Shown: positions 34,776-45,828 of the stretch, piece by piece
Layout: every line of letters begins with the position of its first letter
Numbering within the stretch: the stretch's first letter is position 1
Source: Paguma larvata
Lineage: Eukaryota; Chordata; Mammalia; Carnivora; Viverridae
NCBI GenBank assembly: GCA_030068075.1
Contig: CM057826.1
Location: 70,467,312-70,531,311, forward strand
Reading direction: 5' to 3'
Length of the DNA: 64,000 nucleotides
Made by a program: the position numbers and the translations under genes
Notes under the pieces: model-generated
The model's input: the letters and a program-made list of their open reading frames with translations, nothing else
Database searches by the model: none
Told to the model about the DNA's origin: nothing

Positions 34776-35219
34776 AGATTAGATTAGCATTTAAATCAGT
34801 AGACTGAGGAAAGCAGGTTGACCTCAACAATGTGGGTGGGAATCAGCCAATCCACTGAGAGACTGCATAGAACGAAAAGGTGGAGGGAGAGAAGATTTAG
34901 TCTTTATGATGAACGGCGGAACTAGTATCTGTGTCTTCTCCTGCCCTGTGGCTAGGAATTGTAGCATTAGCTCCCCTGGTTCTCAGGCTTTCAGACTCAG
35001 ATTGAACTGTGTAACTAGCTTTCCTGGGTCTCCAGTTTATAGATGGCATACTGTGGGACATCTCAGCCTCCATAATTTTGTAGCCATGGAGCCTATTCCT
35101 TAGAGTAAATCAATCTCTATCTTTAATACTATATATCTCTATCACTATCGCATACTAGATCTGTTCCTCTGACGAAGCCTGAATACTACAGTAATTCATT
35201 TACACCAATATTTTAAAAG
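34776..35219 (+). mobile_element. Ancient interspersed repeat, unclassified
   Basis: Begins near GATTAGATTAGCATTTAAATC. It contains ACAATGTGGGTGGGAATCAGCC, two GCTTTCCTGGGTCTCCAG-like units, GGGACATCTCAGCCTCCATAAT, and ends CTGACGAAGCCTGAATACTACAG. I recognise a common eutherian repeat (usual end 'ggagaaccctgactaata') but cannot name it. It splits the L1 ORF2 cleanly. Confidence 0.6.
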
Positions 35220-36347
35220 AGAAAAAAAGATGTTCAAAAGATATCTGAAAAACATTTGACAAAATTCAGTATCTGTTTATAACAAAATTTCTTCACAACT
35301 TATTAATAAAAGGTAAATTTTTCAACCTTATAGATGATATCTGTTAATAACTAGAGTTAACATCACACCTTATCATTAAAGTCTAAACGGTTCCAATTCT
35401 ATGATTAGGACTAAAAAATAATTGCTACTCATACCATTCCTATTCTACAACATGCATGTTAGTGCAAGAAGGCAAGAAAAAGAAATACAAGACATTCATA
35501 TTGGAAAGTAAGAAATAAAACTGTCTTTATTCTTAGAGGCTGTGATTGTCTATACAGAAAATGTTAACGAAAATGTTAAAATGAGTCAGTTTAGCTGGTA
35601 CAGAAAAAAAAAGCCAGTATGCTAAAATCAATTATCTTTATACATACCGACAATAAACAATTAGATAATAAATTTTAAAAAGATATCATTTATAATACCA
35701 GAAAAATATAACAGAAGACTAAATCTCAAAAAAAAAAAAAAAAACCACATGGGTATACTTTGTTCAATAAAAAAAAAAATACACCGCATTGTTGATAAAT
35801 ATCAAAGAAGATTAAGTAAATGTAAATGGAGATATATCTCATGTTCATTAATTGGAAGACTTAAAATTGTCGACATGCAAATATTTCTCAGATTGATCTA
35901 CAAACTGAACATAATCTCAGAGAAATCTATAAGGCTACTTTTAATCTACAAGCTGACCCAAACTTTATATGGAAAAGCAAGACATCAAAAATTGCCAAAA
36001 CTGTTTTGAAAAATGAAAACAAAGTTGGAAGAGAATTTAAGATTCTCTATAAAGTTATAGTAATCATATAGTATGTATAGTAAAATGATAGTCACATATC
36101 GACGGAACATAATGAAATATACAAAAATAGACCCACATGCATATAAACATGTTTTGACAAAGTGGGCACTGTTATTCAATAGAGAAGTACTTTGAAACAA
36201 TTATACATCCTATATAAGGAAAATAATAATGTAAATATAAAAGTAAAAGCTAAAATTGAAAACTTCTACCTAGAAGAAAGCAGCAGAAAATCTGATATTG
36301 AAACAATTATTTTTTTTAGAAAGAACATACATAATACCTGCTTTTTG

Positions 36348-36368
36348 CAAAACATCTTTTTTTTTTTT

Positions 36369-36399
<31 letters not shown>

Positions 36400-36556
36400 A
36401 AACACACAAGTCAGGGAGAGGGTAAAGGAGAGAGAGAGAATCTTAAGCAGGCTCCACACTAGCATGGAGCCTGACATGGGTCTCAGTCCCATGACCTGAG
36501 GCAAAATCAAGAGTCAGACACTCAAATGACTGAAGCACCCAGTTGCCCCAAAACAG
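36348..36556 (-). mobile_element. SINEC_Fc, old type
   Basis: Body about 36357-36549 in reverse. A weak duplication (AAAACATC / AAAACAGC) may mark its ends. Old-type CAAAATCAAGAGTCAGAC complement. Diverged, and inserted in L1 ORF2. Confidence 0.9.
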
Positions 36557-36849
36557 CATTTTAAAAGAAAAGAAAAAAAGAAAAGGCAAGCAATAGTATC
36601 AGAGAAAAATGTTTGCAAAACACATTTAATAAAGTCCTGGTAACCATGATACACAAATAAATTTGAAAAATCACTAATAAGAAAAGAAACAAAATGATAA
36701 AAATGTTTAAAATATCTGAAAAGATAATTCACTACAGAAGAGACTTGGATTAAAATAAACGCATGTAAAGATGCTCACTATCGTAAGTCATTGGGCAAAG
36801 GCAAATTAAAACCACAGTGGGATTCCACCACATATCTAAAAAATGCCAA

Positions 36850-36903
36850 AAAGAAGAAGGGGAAAGAGGAGAAGGAGAAAGAGAAGAAGATAAAGAAAGA
36901 AGT
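36850..36903. repeat. Purine-rich GA tract
   Basis: Nearly pure A/G run of about 54 bp (GAAGAAGGGGAAAGAGGAGA-type) inside the L1 ORF2 remnant. It is a local expansion with no coding meaning. Confidence 0.8.
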
Positions 36904-37231
36904 AATGAAAGACTGGACAAAAACAAGTCCTGGTAAGTGAGCAAAGCTAAAAATTCACATGCTAGATACAAAAGAAATTAAGATATAGATCTATACAAAT
37001 GCCTGTAAACAAAAGCTTATGGTCATTTTATTTACAATTTTCAAAACCTGGAAATAAAACAAAAAGTCGTCAAGTGTCTAATGGATAAACACATCATTGT
37101 ATATCTACGCAACACTCAGCATAAAAAAGGACTGTGTGTAATTCACACCACAACATGAATGAGTTCCAAATGGAATATTCTAAATGAACTCAGGATAAAA
37201 CTCAAAAGGAAACATATCTGACAACTCCATT

Positions 37232-37469
37232 TATAAGGCATTTAATTTTTTTTTATGTTTACTTATTTATTTTGAGAGATACAGAACAGCGTGAGCACTG
37301 GAGGGACAGAGAGAAGAGGAGAGACAGAATATCCCAAGCAGGCTCCTCCATGTCAGTGCAGAGCCAAACATGGGGCTCAAACTCACAAAACTGTGAGATC
37401 ATGACTTGAGTCGAAACCGAGTTGGGTACTTAACTGACTGAAACACCCAGGTATCCCTATAAGACATTT
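37232..37469 (-). mobile_element. SINEC_Fc, old type
   Basis: Body 37244-37457 in reverse. Target duplication TATAAGGCATTT / TATAAGACATTT at 37232-37243 and 37458-37469, one mismatch in 12, inside the L1 3' UTR. Confidence 0.96.
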
Positions 37470-37618
37470 TTGGAAAAGCTAAACTATGGGGACAGAAATT
37501 AGATCACCATTTACCAGGGACTAAAGCAGTGGTGGTGGTGGGTCGTTTGATTACAAATGGATGATAGAAATAGTCTATATTCTTTAGGATGACAGAAGCA
37601 GTATATATCATCATTGTG

Positions 37619-38002
37619 CTGGTGTAAGGGCAAAACGGGACTGATTCCATTTTGCTTAAGGGCAAACTGGGACTGACTCCATTGTGTTTCCTGTCTTCCA
37701 CCCTGAGTCCCCAGTGCCTGCTCAAAACCTGCAACTTCCCGGTTCCAAAAGAACCATGCCCAGTGACCTATGGACCCTTCCTCAGCCAATTGGCTAGGGT
37801 CACGACCATCACCCCTCCCACTGCCCCTAGACCCCTTTAAAACTATTGTGTTTTTGGAACGGGCCCTCTCTCTCGACCCACCGCTGCGTCCGTGCGGTAG
37901 GAGATTGAGCTCGAGCTAGCTCGATTAAAGGCTCTTTATTCTTGCATCGGACTCGGCTCCCTGGTGGTTCTTGGGGTCCCCAAATTCTGGGCATAACACT
38001 GG
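37619..38002 (+). mobile_element. Solo gammaretrovirus-like (ERV class I) LTR
   Basis: 376-bp unit 37623-37998 with TGTA...AACA ends and an exact 4-bp target duplication CTGG (37619-37622 and 37999-38002), the duplication size of gammaretroviral integrases. It has a CCAAT box (37786-37790), a TTTAAAAC TATA-like box (37836-37843) and an ATTAAA signal (37924-37929) placed as in U3-R-U5. U3 begins with a 32-bp tandem pair (37626-37657, 37658-37689). No gag, pol or env remains, so this is a recombination-derived solo LTR in L1 3' UTR. GC- and CpG-rich against its surroundings. Confidence 0.93.
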
Positions 38003-38096
38003 TGGTTATGGAACATGGTCAAAAAGCATATTCCTGCATAGCTAAAACAGGTGAGGTTTATTCTTTGCTATTATACCTCAATAAAGCTGAAAAATT

Positions 38097-38537
38097 ACAT
38101 AACTGCTTTAAGATCATAATATTTAATCACTGTTGCTGTTCCTACAGGTTTTCTGGATATACTGTTTGAGTTTACTGGATTAGGTTGATCTTGGCTGGAC
38201 CATCTAATATGTCTGAGGGCAGCCTGGTGGAGCACACAGGACCGACTACTCTGATGAACTTGCTTAGGATGGTTCTTCATGTATTTTCTCTCGCGCGGAA
38301 ATGTGTTTCACATGATATCCTCACAGTTTCCACAGAGAGTGGGAATGTCTTGGATATCTTGAGGTTTACACTTGGACCCAGAACACCATCTGTCCTGCTC
38401 TATTTTTTGGGCCTACAGTAAATTTAAATGTTGAGTACAAATTCAAGAGGTGGTGATACCCTCTACCTCTTTATTAGAAATTGAATAACTTTTACCCTTT
38501 ACCACAATAAGTGGATAAATAGGTCATCAACCTAAGT
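38097..38537. other. Unassigned stretch
   Basis: Follows the L1 end. 38180-38410 is relatively GC-rich and contains CTCGCGCGG (38290-38298), but no gene, RNA or named repeat is recognised. Short frames on both strands have no domain signal. Confidence 0.45.
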
Positions 38538-38761
38538 TCCATCACTCAAATTTTTAAAAAATACTTTAAGTGTATTTTGAGAGAGAGAGAAAACACAAGT
38601 AGGTAATGGGCAGAGAGAGAGGGAGAGAGAAAATTCCAAGCAGGTTCTACACTGTCGACACAAAGCCTGATGTGGTACTTGAACCAAGACCCATGAGATC
38701 ATGACCTGAGCCAAAGTCAGGCACTTAACTGAGTCAACCAGGTGCCCCTCCATCACTCAAA
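38538..38761 (-). mobile_element. SINEC_Fc, old type
   Basis: Body 38551-38748 in reverse. Perfect 13-bp target duplication TCCATCACTCAAA at 38538-38550 and 38749-38761. Confidence 0.97.
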
Positions 38762-39242
38762 CTTTTAATGTTTCCTGTAATTTTCTTCAAATAACATTTT
38801 TAAAAACTACAATCTTGATAAGCCATAATCAAATGCTACATAATAAACCCTAGAACTTGGATTACCTAGTAAATTTAGTGAGAATCAATAACTTGTACAA
38901 TCTAGTTCAAATTAAAAGCTTTTACAACTTGCATTTTTTGAGAATTCAAGACAATAAGACTTATACAAAATGCATTAGTTTATGGATAAATTGGGTTAGC
39001 AGAGATCTTGCAAAGGGAAAAAGAGGAAAAAATCAGATAATCACCAAATTTTAATAAAAGTAAGCTTTTTTTTATGAAAGACAGTGAGCCTGGAGAGTGT
39101 ATAAAATAGCAATTATATTAAGTAAAAATATCTATATAAAGTCATTATATCTGCCACATATAATTTGTATGACTTTGTAAAATTCCTAAAATGGTTAATT
39201 TTAAATTACATTATGTATATGGCACAAAACAAAATCACATGA

Positions 39243-39350
39243 GAGACACCTGGGTGCTCAGTTCATTAACAGTCTGACTCTTGGTTTCAGGTCAGGTCAT
39301 GATCTCATAGTTCATGAGATCAAGCCCCTCATGCGATAGCATGGAGCCGA
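39243..39350 (+). mobile_element. SINEC_Fc 5' fragment
   Basis: The tRNA-like head and body are readable from about GAGACACCTGGGTGCTCAG to ATAGCATGGAGCC. The CT-rich part and A tail are absent and the sequence runs into unrelated DNA, so the 3' half was lost by deletion. No target duplication can be found. Confidence 0.85.
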
Positions 39351-41547
39351 CTGAAGTTTGCCCCAGCAGTTTGGGTGCCTCATGAATGAGTCCCAGTAAT
39401 TAGCTACAGACCTCACAAATTGCAGTGGTACTTGAAATAGGCCCTAGAGAAGACAAAGTAAGATGCATTTAAGCAAAACCAAAGTCCTTGCTAATTAGTT
39501 GACTTTACAGGGATGAAGTAGACAATAGGGTCTAGAAGTGGGGCATAGCCAGAAACAAGTCTCTAGATGTACATTTAGAATATGAAAAGGTGATCTAAAA
39601 TGGTCGCTATCCTGCCAATGTATTTCCACGGGATTCATTTAAAAAAAGCACCATGATAAAAAGTATGTGTGGATGTATAAAGCATATTGATTATTAAATG
39701 TAAATAAAGGTACACAGTTATTTTCTCAGTCTTTTCTGAATCTCTTATTCAATATGTAAATGATTTGTAGCTAAAATTAATCATGAAATATATTACCTTC
39801 CTTATGAGAACAATAAATCAAAGAGAAGTGACTCCTTCTTATCAAAGAAATGAAAAAAAAGTATGTATTACCTTTAGGCTAAGTGGTTCCATTCTAGAAA
39901 TACAGTAGCCATATCTTATCTTCAGTTAGAGATAAGAAGTATTTTAATAACCAAAGGCTTATTGTTGTTTATTAGTCTCTAAAATGCATATTGATAAATG
40001 TTATCATTAAATAAAAGAAAATTTAATGCTTCCTCCTCTACTATATAGAAGGAAGACATTTAGAGGGCAAGGTATAGAGACTAATGAGACACACATACAG
40101 GATAACTCCTTCACCCAGTATCCAGAGATGCATTTGATGTAGTAGAAATATACTCTATCAAAGAAAAGAATCCAGGCTTCATGTCCTTTAGTTTGCACTA
40201 AGAAGTTCTGAGGAACAGACCTGAATAGACCTTAGCAATAGCTAAGGTTTATAATCTTCTTTAATAACTCAAACTAGTGCCACAGCAGATTAAAAGTGCC
40301 TTCAACCGCAAGGGACATAAAATTTTCCTTGAGTGCAAACGGCCTGCTTTAGAAAGGGCAAGATTCTTTTAACAGTAGTTTAGCTTACCCTCAAGCCAAT
40401 CTAATGATTCTTAGGAGAATGAGAATACAATATCATGCTTTTTTCCTAGTCCAAATGAGTCTCTAGAAGGTTAGTACTCATGCTTCAAAAATGCTATCTT
40501 TCTACTTGATTAATATTGCCTGGAAACTAACTGGTTGAAGAAGTTGAAAAATATCAAAAAGATAAACCATTCAGGAAAACCAACTTTTGTTTTAAAAAGG
40601 ACAACTGACAATCTATGAGGATGGTTTCATTAAATATATCAAAAACAAGCTAAAAGCCCCAGCTGTGGTCCTTGTACTGCATGCCAAAAGGCATTCAGAG
40701 GTATCAAATGACATAATGTCTTTAATATTAGTGTAATCTGGACTTAGTCCTAGGTACATTCATTTGAGAAAGTGTTCAACATACATTCCAAATCTTTTTC
40801 TCCCTTCTCCCAATTATCCTCCTATATTGTTCATTCAAAGAGGATATATTCCTGTGAAAATTAGTTTCCAACAATAAAATATTCTTTGCATTTTTTTAAA
40901 ATGTCACATTGAGAAACTTACTACAAAAGAAAAATGAAAAAGGCCTTAGAAGTTTGCTGTTTTGTCTTCAAATTAAGTCTCTGTTAGAACCATCGCTCCA
41001 AGTGTATGTCATTAACAATAAATGGAATTGATAATAAGGCCCTGTTGTGTAATGAGGCTCCTGCTTAGGGTTTATTAGCTTTTCAATAGATTTGTTTTCT
41101 ATTTAGATGCAATTTTGAAATTTTCTGCTTTAAATAGCACAACTTTACCAACAAATAGTGAGTTTAAATTTTTAAATACAAATTACATATCTTTAATTGT
41201 AGTAAACAAATTCATGGAAATGCCATAATTTTATGATTGCTTAAAAAGTTTAAAACAATAGTTGACAAAACATTTTTAATGAAAAAATTTTATCCTTTAA
41301 AAAGTAGAGAGAATATTATAATACATCCCTATATAGATATCATCCAGGTACAAAAATGGCCAATTCATACCCAGTCTTTTAAAATTGATAATCCACTAAC
41401 TTCTATATTATATTGAAACAAAAACATATTATCCATAAATATTATAGCTCATAATATAATTTAAATGTCATCTCTTCCGAGGCTTTTTTAATCCTAACAG
41501 AATTCATAGAAGTTTTCAGAAATACAGGAGAGCATAAACATTATTTA
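39351..41547. other. Repeat-poor unassigned stretch
   Basis: Over about 2.2 kb I recognise no transposon, RNA or exon. This is among the longest repeat-poor runs of the window. The part 40950-41170 is listed separately as a candidate conserved non-coding element. Confidence 0.5.
40950..41170. other. Candidate conserved non-coding element (inference)
   Basis: No transposon signature. Homeobox-type cores occur (AATTGATAATAA, CATTAACAATAAATGG) together with balanced, non-repetitive composition around GTGTAATGAGGCTCCTGC. That is the texture of conserved enhancers in gene deserts, but conservation itself cannot be seen from one sequence. Confidence 0.25.
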
Positions 41548-42000
41548 ATGACTAGGAGAGAGTTGACGATGGCGATACAGGAAGACTCTGAACTTACCTC
41601 TTCTATGAACACACCAAATGGAAACCTACATATAGAGCAAACCCTACTGAGGACTTACCAAACATCATCTGCACCCCAAAAGGTAGAAAACCACATGGGA
41701 ACAGCAAGAGATGAAGACTGGGTAATCACAGGCATCCCAGCTCTCGATAATACAACTGAATTGATGGGAGAAATAGTACTGAGGGACTAGGAGCTGATTC
41801 CCCTGTGCTGGGCCATAGGGAAAGAAAAAAAAAAGAAAGAAAAAAGCTGTGGTTTCAAACAAGCAACTAGAATTTAAAGGAACAAACCCTTGAGTAGTAG
41901 TCCTGCAGAATGCTCTGTGTGGTCAGCGGGCTGGTGAGCCACATTGTTTATGTTCCCCCAGGACACCCAGGATAAAGAGAGCAAAAGATTAAAATACAAC
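41548..42000 (+). mobile_element. Possible L1 5'-UTR-like sequence
   Basis: The start (GAGAGTTGACGATGGCGATACAGGAAG, CTCTGAACTTACCTCTTC, ACACACCAAATGGAAACC) resembles the beginning of an L1 5' UTR of the old eutherian type. An open frame of about 80 codons starts here but has no relation to ORF1p that I can see. No clear end. Confidence 0.35.
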
Positions 42001-42879
42001 AATTGCAGGATCATAAACAAGAGTATCACTTAATGTATTACTAATACAACATATCAAACTACCTACATAATCAAAGAAAATCATATTTGGTTGCGTATCC
42101 AACAGAATTCACAGATGTAAGTTACTTTGACAAAGAGGAGAGATCGTATTCATATTACAATTTCTGCTCAAGATGTCTTATTAAAGCCACATGACAAGAC
42201 TACCTTCTTAATACTAACATACAAATACTGCATTAAATATATTGGACCTGAGCATACAATTTGAGGTTTAGACACCTATTTTAGGAGTGAGCTCAAGGCA
42301 GTCATATCTGTTCTTGATAAAGAACAGATTGATAAAAACAAATTTTGATAAGTAACAGATTTTATTTGTTTGTTTATATATCAGAGAGGCTGGATAAAAG
42401 AGAAACCTGGACATAGTTGTCCCATGAAAAATAGGAACAAAACTTTGCCCCTACTGGCATAGACACAGACTGAACACTGCCAAAAGCAAGTTACCAGTCC
42501 CAAATCTTGACTGGAATTAAAAAAATGTAATTTTTTTAAAGTATTAAAAGTATATTAGAAAACTAGGCACTATGCATGCAGAAGTGCAGAAGTATTGGGC
42601 TCCAAATCAAATCAACCATATTTAAAGTTAAACTCAAACTGAGAAACTTATATAAATCTAGTTTTTAACCAGTCCACTGATCCTGGCTAAAACAAACTTA
42701 AAATATTCCATAAGGACAACTTATCTAGCTTATCTGAGATTTTCACAGAAAACACCTACTGATTTGACTTCCAAAGGCAAAATTTACAAAACACAGGAAA
42801 ATCCACCAATGTAAGATAACACAAACAACAAGAGAATAACTGAATATTTAAAGATGATGAGGACTTATTGATAAAAACT
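42001..42879. other. Unassigned A-rich stretch
   Basis: A-rich on the plus strand, compatible with more old L1 sequence, but nothing alignable by eye. Confidence 0.4.
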
Positions 42880-43010
42880 TGTAATGAAAAAGAGGGCATC
42901 TGAGTAGCTCAGTTGGTTAAACATATTACTTTGGCTCAGGTCATGATCACTTGGCTCATGAGTTCGTGAGTCCCTCATAGGGTGAACACATGCCCTGCTT
43001 TAGGTGAGCC

Positions 43011-43052
<42 letters not shown>

Positions 43053-43123
43053 TCCTTCTCTCTCTCTCCAACTTCGCTCACTTGTGCCCTCTCTCTCTCA
43101 ATTAAAAAAAGTGTAAGGAAAAA
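42880..43123 (+). mobile_element. SINEC_Fc, old type, with expanded CT tract
   Basis: Body 42892-43111. Pure (CT)n of about 36 bp at 43012-43047. Target duplication TGTAATGAAAAA / TGTAAGGAAAAA at 42880-42891 and 43112-43123, one mismatch in 12. Confidence 0.93.
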
Positions 43124-43339
43124 ATAGAATCTTTAAAATAAAAAGGGGACTTTAAAGGAAATGGCAAGAATGAAACAAAAATAGTACACTTAGAAAATGT
43201 GGTCTTTAAAGAAAACAGTAGGTAGACTGGAAGGATGACCAGACCAATTTACCAGACTGGAAGATAAAGTTACAAAAAAATAAATAAGAACATGTCATAG
43301 AGATGAAGAAAAATGGGTAATAAATTAGATATTTAAAAA

Positions 43340-44430
43340 ATTAGGATTACAGAGACTTGAGACTACCACTTCCAACTATGATGGAGTACCTGGGCCTCTT
43401 ACAACAGGGAATGAGAAAATAGTTGCTCGCTTCGGCAGCATATATAATAATATTGGAATGATACAGAGAAGATTAGCATGGCCCCTGCATAAGGAAGACA
43501 CACAAATTCATGAAGCATTCCATTAAAAAAAGAAAAAGAAAGGAATGAGAAAACAGGACAAAAGATATGAAACACATGTTTTCAGACACTGGAAAATAGA
43601 GAGCACAGCACTGTGATTCCTAAGAGGAGGAAGATAACTGGAGTATTACTATCAGCCCAGCTTTCTTCTGGAGGCACCTTCCATATTGCGATACAGGAAG
43701 AACTAACAGAAACAGACGATGGCAGCCTTTACGTGTTCAGTCAGACACATAAATGGGACTGGAATTTGTGCGGTGAAGTACAAGATAGAAGATAGCTAAG
43801 CCCAAGAGTTCCCTAAATGTTCATAATGCTTCATTTGACTCTGTTGTTAAACACAAAGCATGGGATGGCTAGAATAAAACTCCTAGGGTCTAGATAGAGA
43901 ACCAGTACTGTGTTGGGTGGGGAGATAGTGATACTGAATAATCCCTAAATGATCACATGTTGGGATAGGAAATGTTTAAATTCTGATCATGCAGAGTGCA
44001 AAGAAATTACTAAATACGTGGAGCATTTAAGAGAGACCTCTAAGGTTTATAACTTAATCTGCAAATAAATAAACTGCTAGGCAAAACAAACTTCAAGAGT
44101 CTTCGAAGGACAAAAAAGAAAAAATAAACCTCAAAAATAAAATTTACAATGTCCAATATCTAACCAAAAACTGATCGAGTACACAAAGAAGTAGAAAAAT
44201 GTAACTTATAACTCAGAGAATAATCAGTTAATAAAAACCAATGCAGATGACAGAAATGATGAAATATGACACTAGGCATTAAAACAGCTATAAACATACT
44301 CATGGAAACTAAAGAAAAACACAAACATGATTAGAGAAATAGAATATAAACAAAAGAATCAAAGCTTGTAGAAATAAGACCCAATACTAAATATAGCTGA
44401 AATAAAAATTTAACTGGTTAAGCGTTCTTG
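43340..44430 (+). mobile_element. HAL1/old L1 5' region, split by a U6 pseudogene
   Basis: 44100-44300 (CCTCAAAAATAAAATTTACAATG, TCCAATATCTAACCAAAAACTG, GTAGAAAAATGTAACTTATAAC, CATTAAAACAGCTATAAACATAC) follows the 5' region of HAL1/L1M. It is the sense counterpart of the antisense fragment at 25400-25660. The left part from about 43340 is compatible with its 5' UTR. A 60-codon frame at 43613-43795 lies in this UTR and has no known domain. Confidence 0.65.
43408..43553 (+). pseudogene. U6 snRNA retropseudogene with target duplication
   Basis: 43422-43524 is a nearly full-length U6: GTTGCTCGCTTCGGCAGCA (one extra T), GATACAGAGAAGATTAGCATGG, CCCCTGCATAAGGAAGACACAC and AAATTCATGAAGCATTCCATT. Substitutions include losses at CpG sites. 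An A-rich tail follows, and a perfect 12-bp duplication GGAATGAGAAAA flanks it (43408-43419 and 43542-43553). This is the hallmark of L1-machinery retroposition. Without the external U6 promoter (PSE/TATA) it should be silent. Confidence 0.97.
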
Positions 44431-44960
44431 TTACCTACATCTTCATAAAAAATTACTCAAACTTAGTGGTCTAAAATTACCCCCAATTATTTTCTCATCT
44501 CCCAGTTTTTGTGCATCAAGAATTCAGAAAGAGATCCATTCATAGTTCTGGTTGAGATAATTCATAAGGTCATAACAAGATAGTGGCTGGTGATGAAACA
44601 GGAGCAGGTAGGGTGGAGGTATGCAGAAGCAGTTGAGAAACGACTGACATCTCATTCTTTCCATGTCATCCTAAGATCTCAACATGTTGTCACCTTGTCG
44701 GGACTAGACTAGGCATCTTTACAACATGGAAGTCTTTTGAAACATTGGATGGTTTAGAAAGCAGCTTAGGATTTCAGCACAATCATTCCAGTCTGCGAGG
44801 CCAAAGTTGCACCACTGTGATTACCAAGTCTAGACTACACACATAGTCATTTCCATCATTGCCTCCAGTCTTCCCAGACTCAAGGGCAGGGGATATAAGT
44901 TATAAATCCCACCACTTGAAGGGAAGAATGTCAAAGTCATCACATAAGAAGAGAGATATT
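44431..44960. mobile_element. Ancient LTR-like repeat
   Basis: TTACCTACATCTTCATAAAAAATTACTC, AACTTAGTGGTCTAAAATTAC, then GCAGTTGAGAAACGACTGAC, GTCTAGACTACACACATAGTC and ATTCCAGTCTGCGAGG. The order resembles a common eutherian LTR that begins 'actgcataacaaattacccc...acttagtggcttaaaa'. Strongly diverged, family not named. Confidence 0.5.
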
Positions 44961-45828
44961 TATGACCATCTTTAAAATATATAATCTTTCTTTTCATAGT
45001 GACATCATTTTACATTAAAACAAAGTTACATCACCTATCCTAAGACTCCTACATCTTCTGTCATTACAGAATCAGTATGACGTTTGAGGTCTCCATAGCT
45101 AAATCATGTTTCAGTTCATATGAGCACCCTAAGATACAATTCCTTGGATATAATTCCTTGAACATCATTCCTCTCAACCTGAAGACCTCTCAACCTGAAC
45201 TACCACCATTCTCCATACATACACAGAAGGAGAAAAGAACACATAGGAGAAACCTGTCCATAGGAATTCTGAAATCCAGCTGGAAATATGTGCCAGTTCT
45301 TTCATATGGTATTCTCCACAACTCTTGGTTATGCACTTTTGGCTATTTGTTTTGCCCTCTGAATCATTATCTTTCATAGTGTTTGTAACTCTAACTCAGC
45401 TAGCTTTCTTCCTATAGTAATTTAAAGATCCAAGGGCTTCTTTTCACTTTTCACTTTCGTTATCACTTTGTCCCTTTCAATCCAATCGGTCTAATCCTTT
45501 TTAAAAATTTGTGGATTCTTATGTTTTGATTTACAATCCACACTATTAGAAAATGGCATATATACAAGTATATTCAAGTATGCTGTTCTCTACTTTGGGC
45601 TCTCTGAAAGTCTGCTGTAGGACAACTGATGCTTAGATTCTTTTCTTGTTTGCTTGCTTTTTGTTTTTTGTTCTTAAAAAATATTTTAAGAACAAAAAAT
45701 TGGCAATAATTACTTAATAGGTTGTACATATATTTTATGTACTTTTCTATACTTTTGGAATATTTCACCCCATCAAAAATGCTTTTATTATTATTAATCA
45801 TTTATTTGGTCAACATTATTTCTTTTTT
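44961..45828. other. Unassigned stretch with a perfect hairpin
   Basis: No gene or named transposon is recognised. The 36-bp hairpin at 45664-45699 lies here. A related pair GATGCTTAGATTCTT (about 45628) and GACACTTAGATTCTT (about 45901) flanks the interval 45645-45897 and might be old target duplications. Confidence 0.45.
45664..45699. repeat. Perfect inverted repeat, 16-bp arms, 4-nt loop
   Basis: TTTTTTGTTCTTAAAA, loop AATA, then the exact complement TTTTAAGAACAAAAAA. The arms are perfect. It could form a hairpin or cruciform. It is not the end of any TIR element I recognise. Confidence 0.95.

Larger units (their letters stand above)
34440..38096 (+). mobile_element. Long degenerate L1 (ORF2 and 3' UTR) hosting four insertions
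   Basis: Sense L1 ORF2 runs through 34440-34775 (GATACCAAAACAGACAATGA, AGAAAAGAAAATTACAGACC: region before the polymerase motif). It continues at 35220-36350 (AACATTTGACAAAATTCAG, ACTTTATATGGAAAAGCAAG) and 36560-36960 (AGATGCTCACTATCGTAAGTC, AATTAAAACCACAGTGGGATT). The 3' UTR reaches ATACCTCAATAAAGCTGAAAA (38070-38096). It is interrupted by an unclassified repeat, two SINEs and a solo LTR. All frames are broken, so no ORF2 protein could be made. It may be one copy or two joined copies. Confidence 0.75.

Noticed and set aside
37619..38002. Possible intact provirus near the LTR
   Set aside because: Flanks are L1 3' UTR on both sides and the 4-bp duplication directly borders the single LTR, so no internal region exists.
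41548..41790. 80-codon frame with a Met start
   Set aside because: The surrounding sequence resembles an L1 5' UTR, and no known protein family is recognised.
43422..43524. Functional U6 snRNA gene
   Set aside because: It has an insertion near the 5' end, several substitutions, an A-rich tail and target duplications, and the upstream sequence has no recognisable PSE or TATA at the correct distance.
43613..43795. 60-codon frame with mixed composition, possibly an exon
   Set aside because: It lies in the HAL1/L1 5' region, has no domain, and no splice or promoter context is visible.
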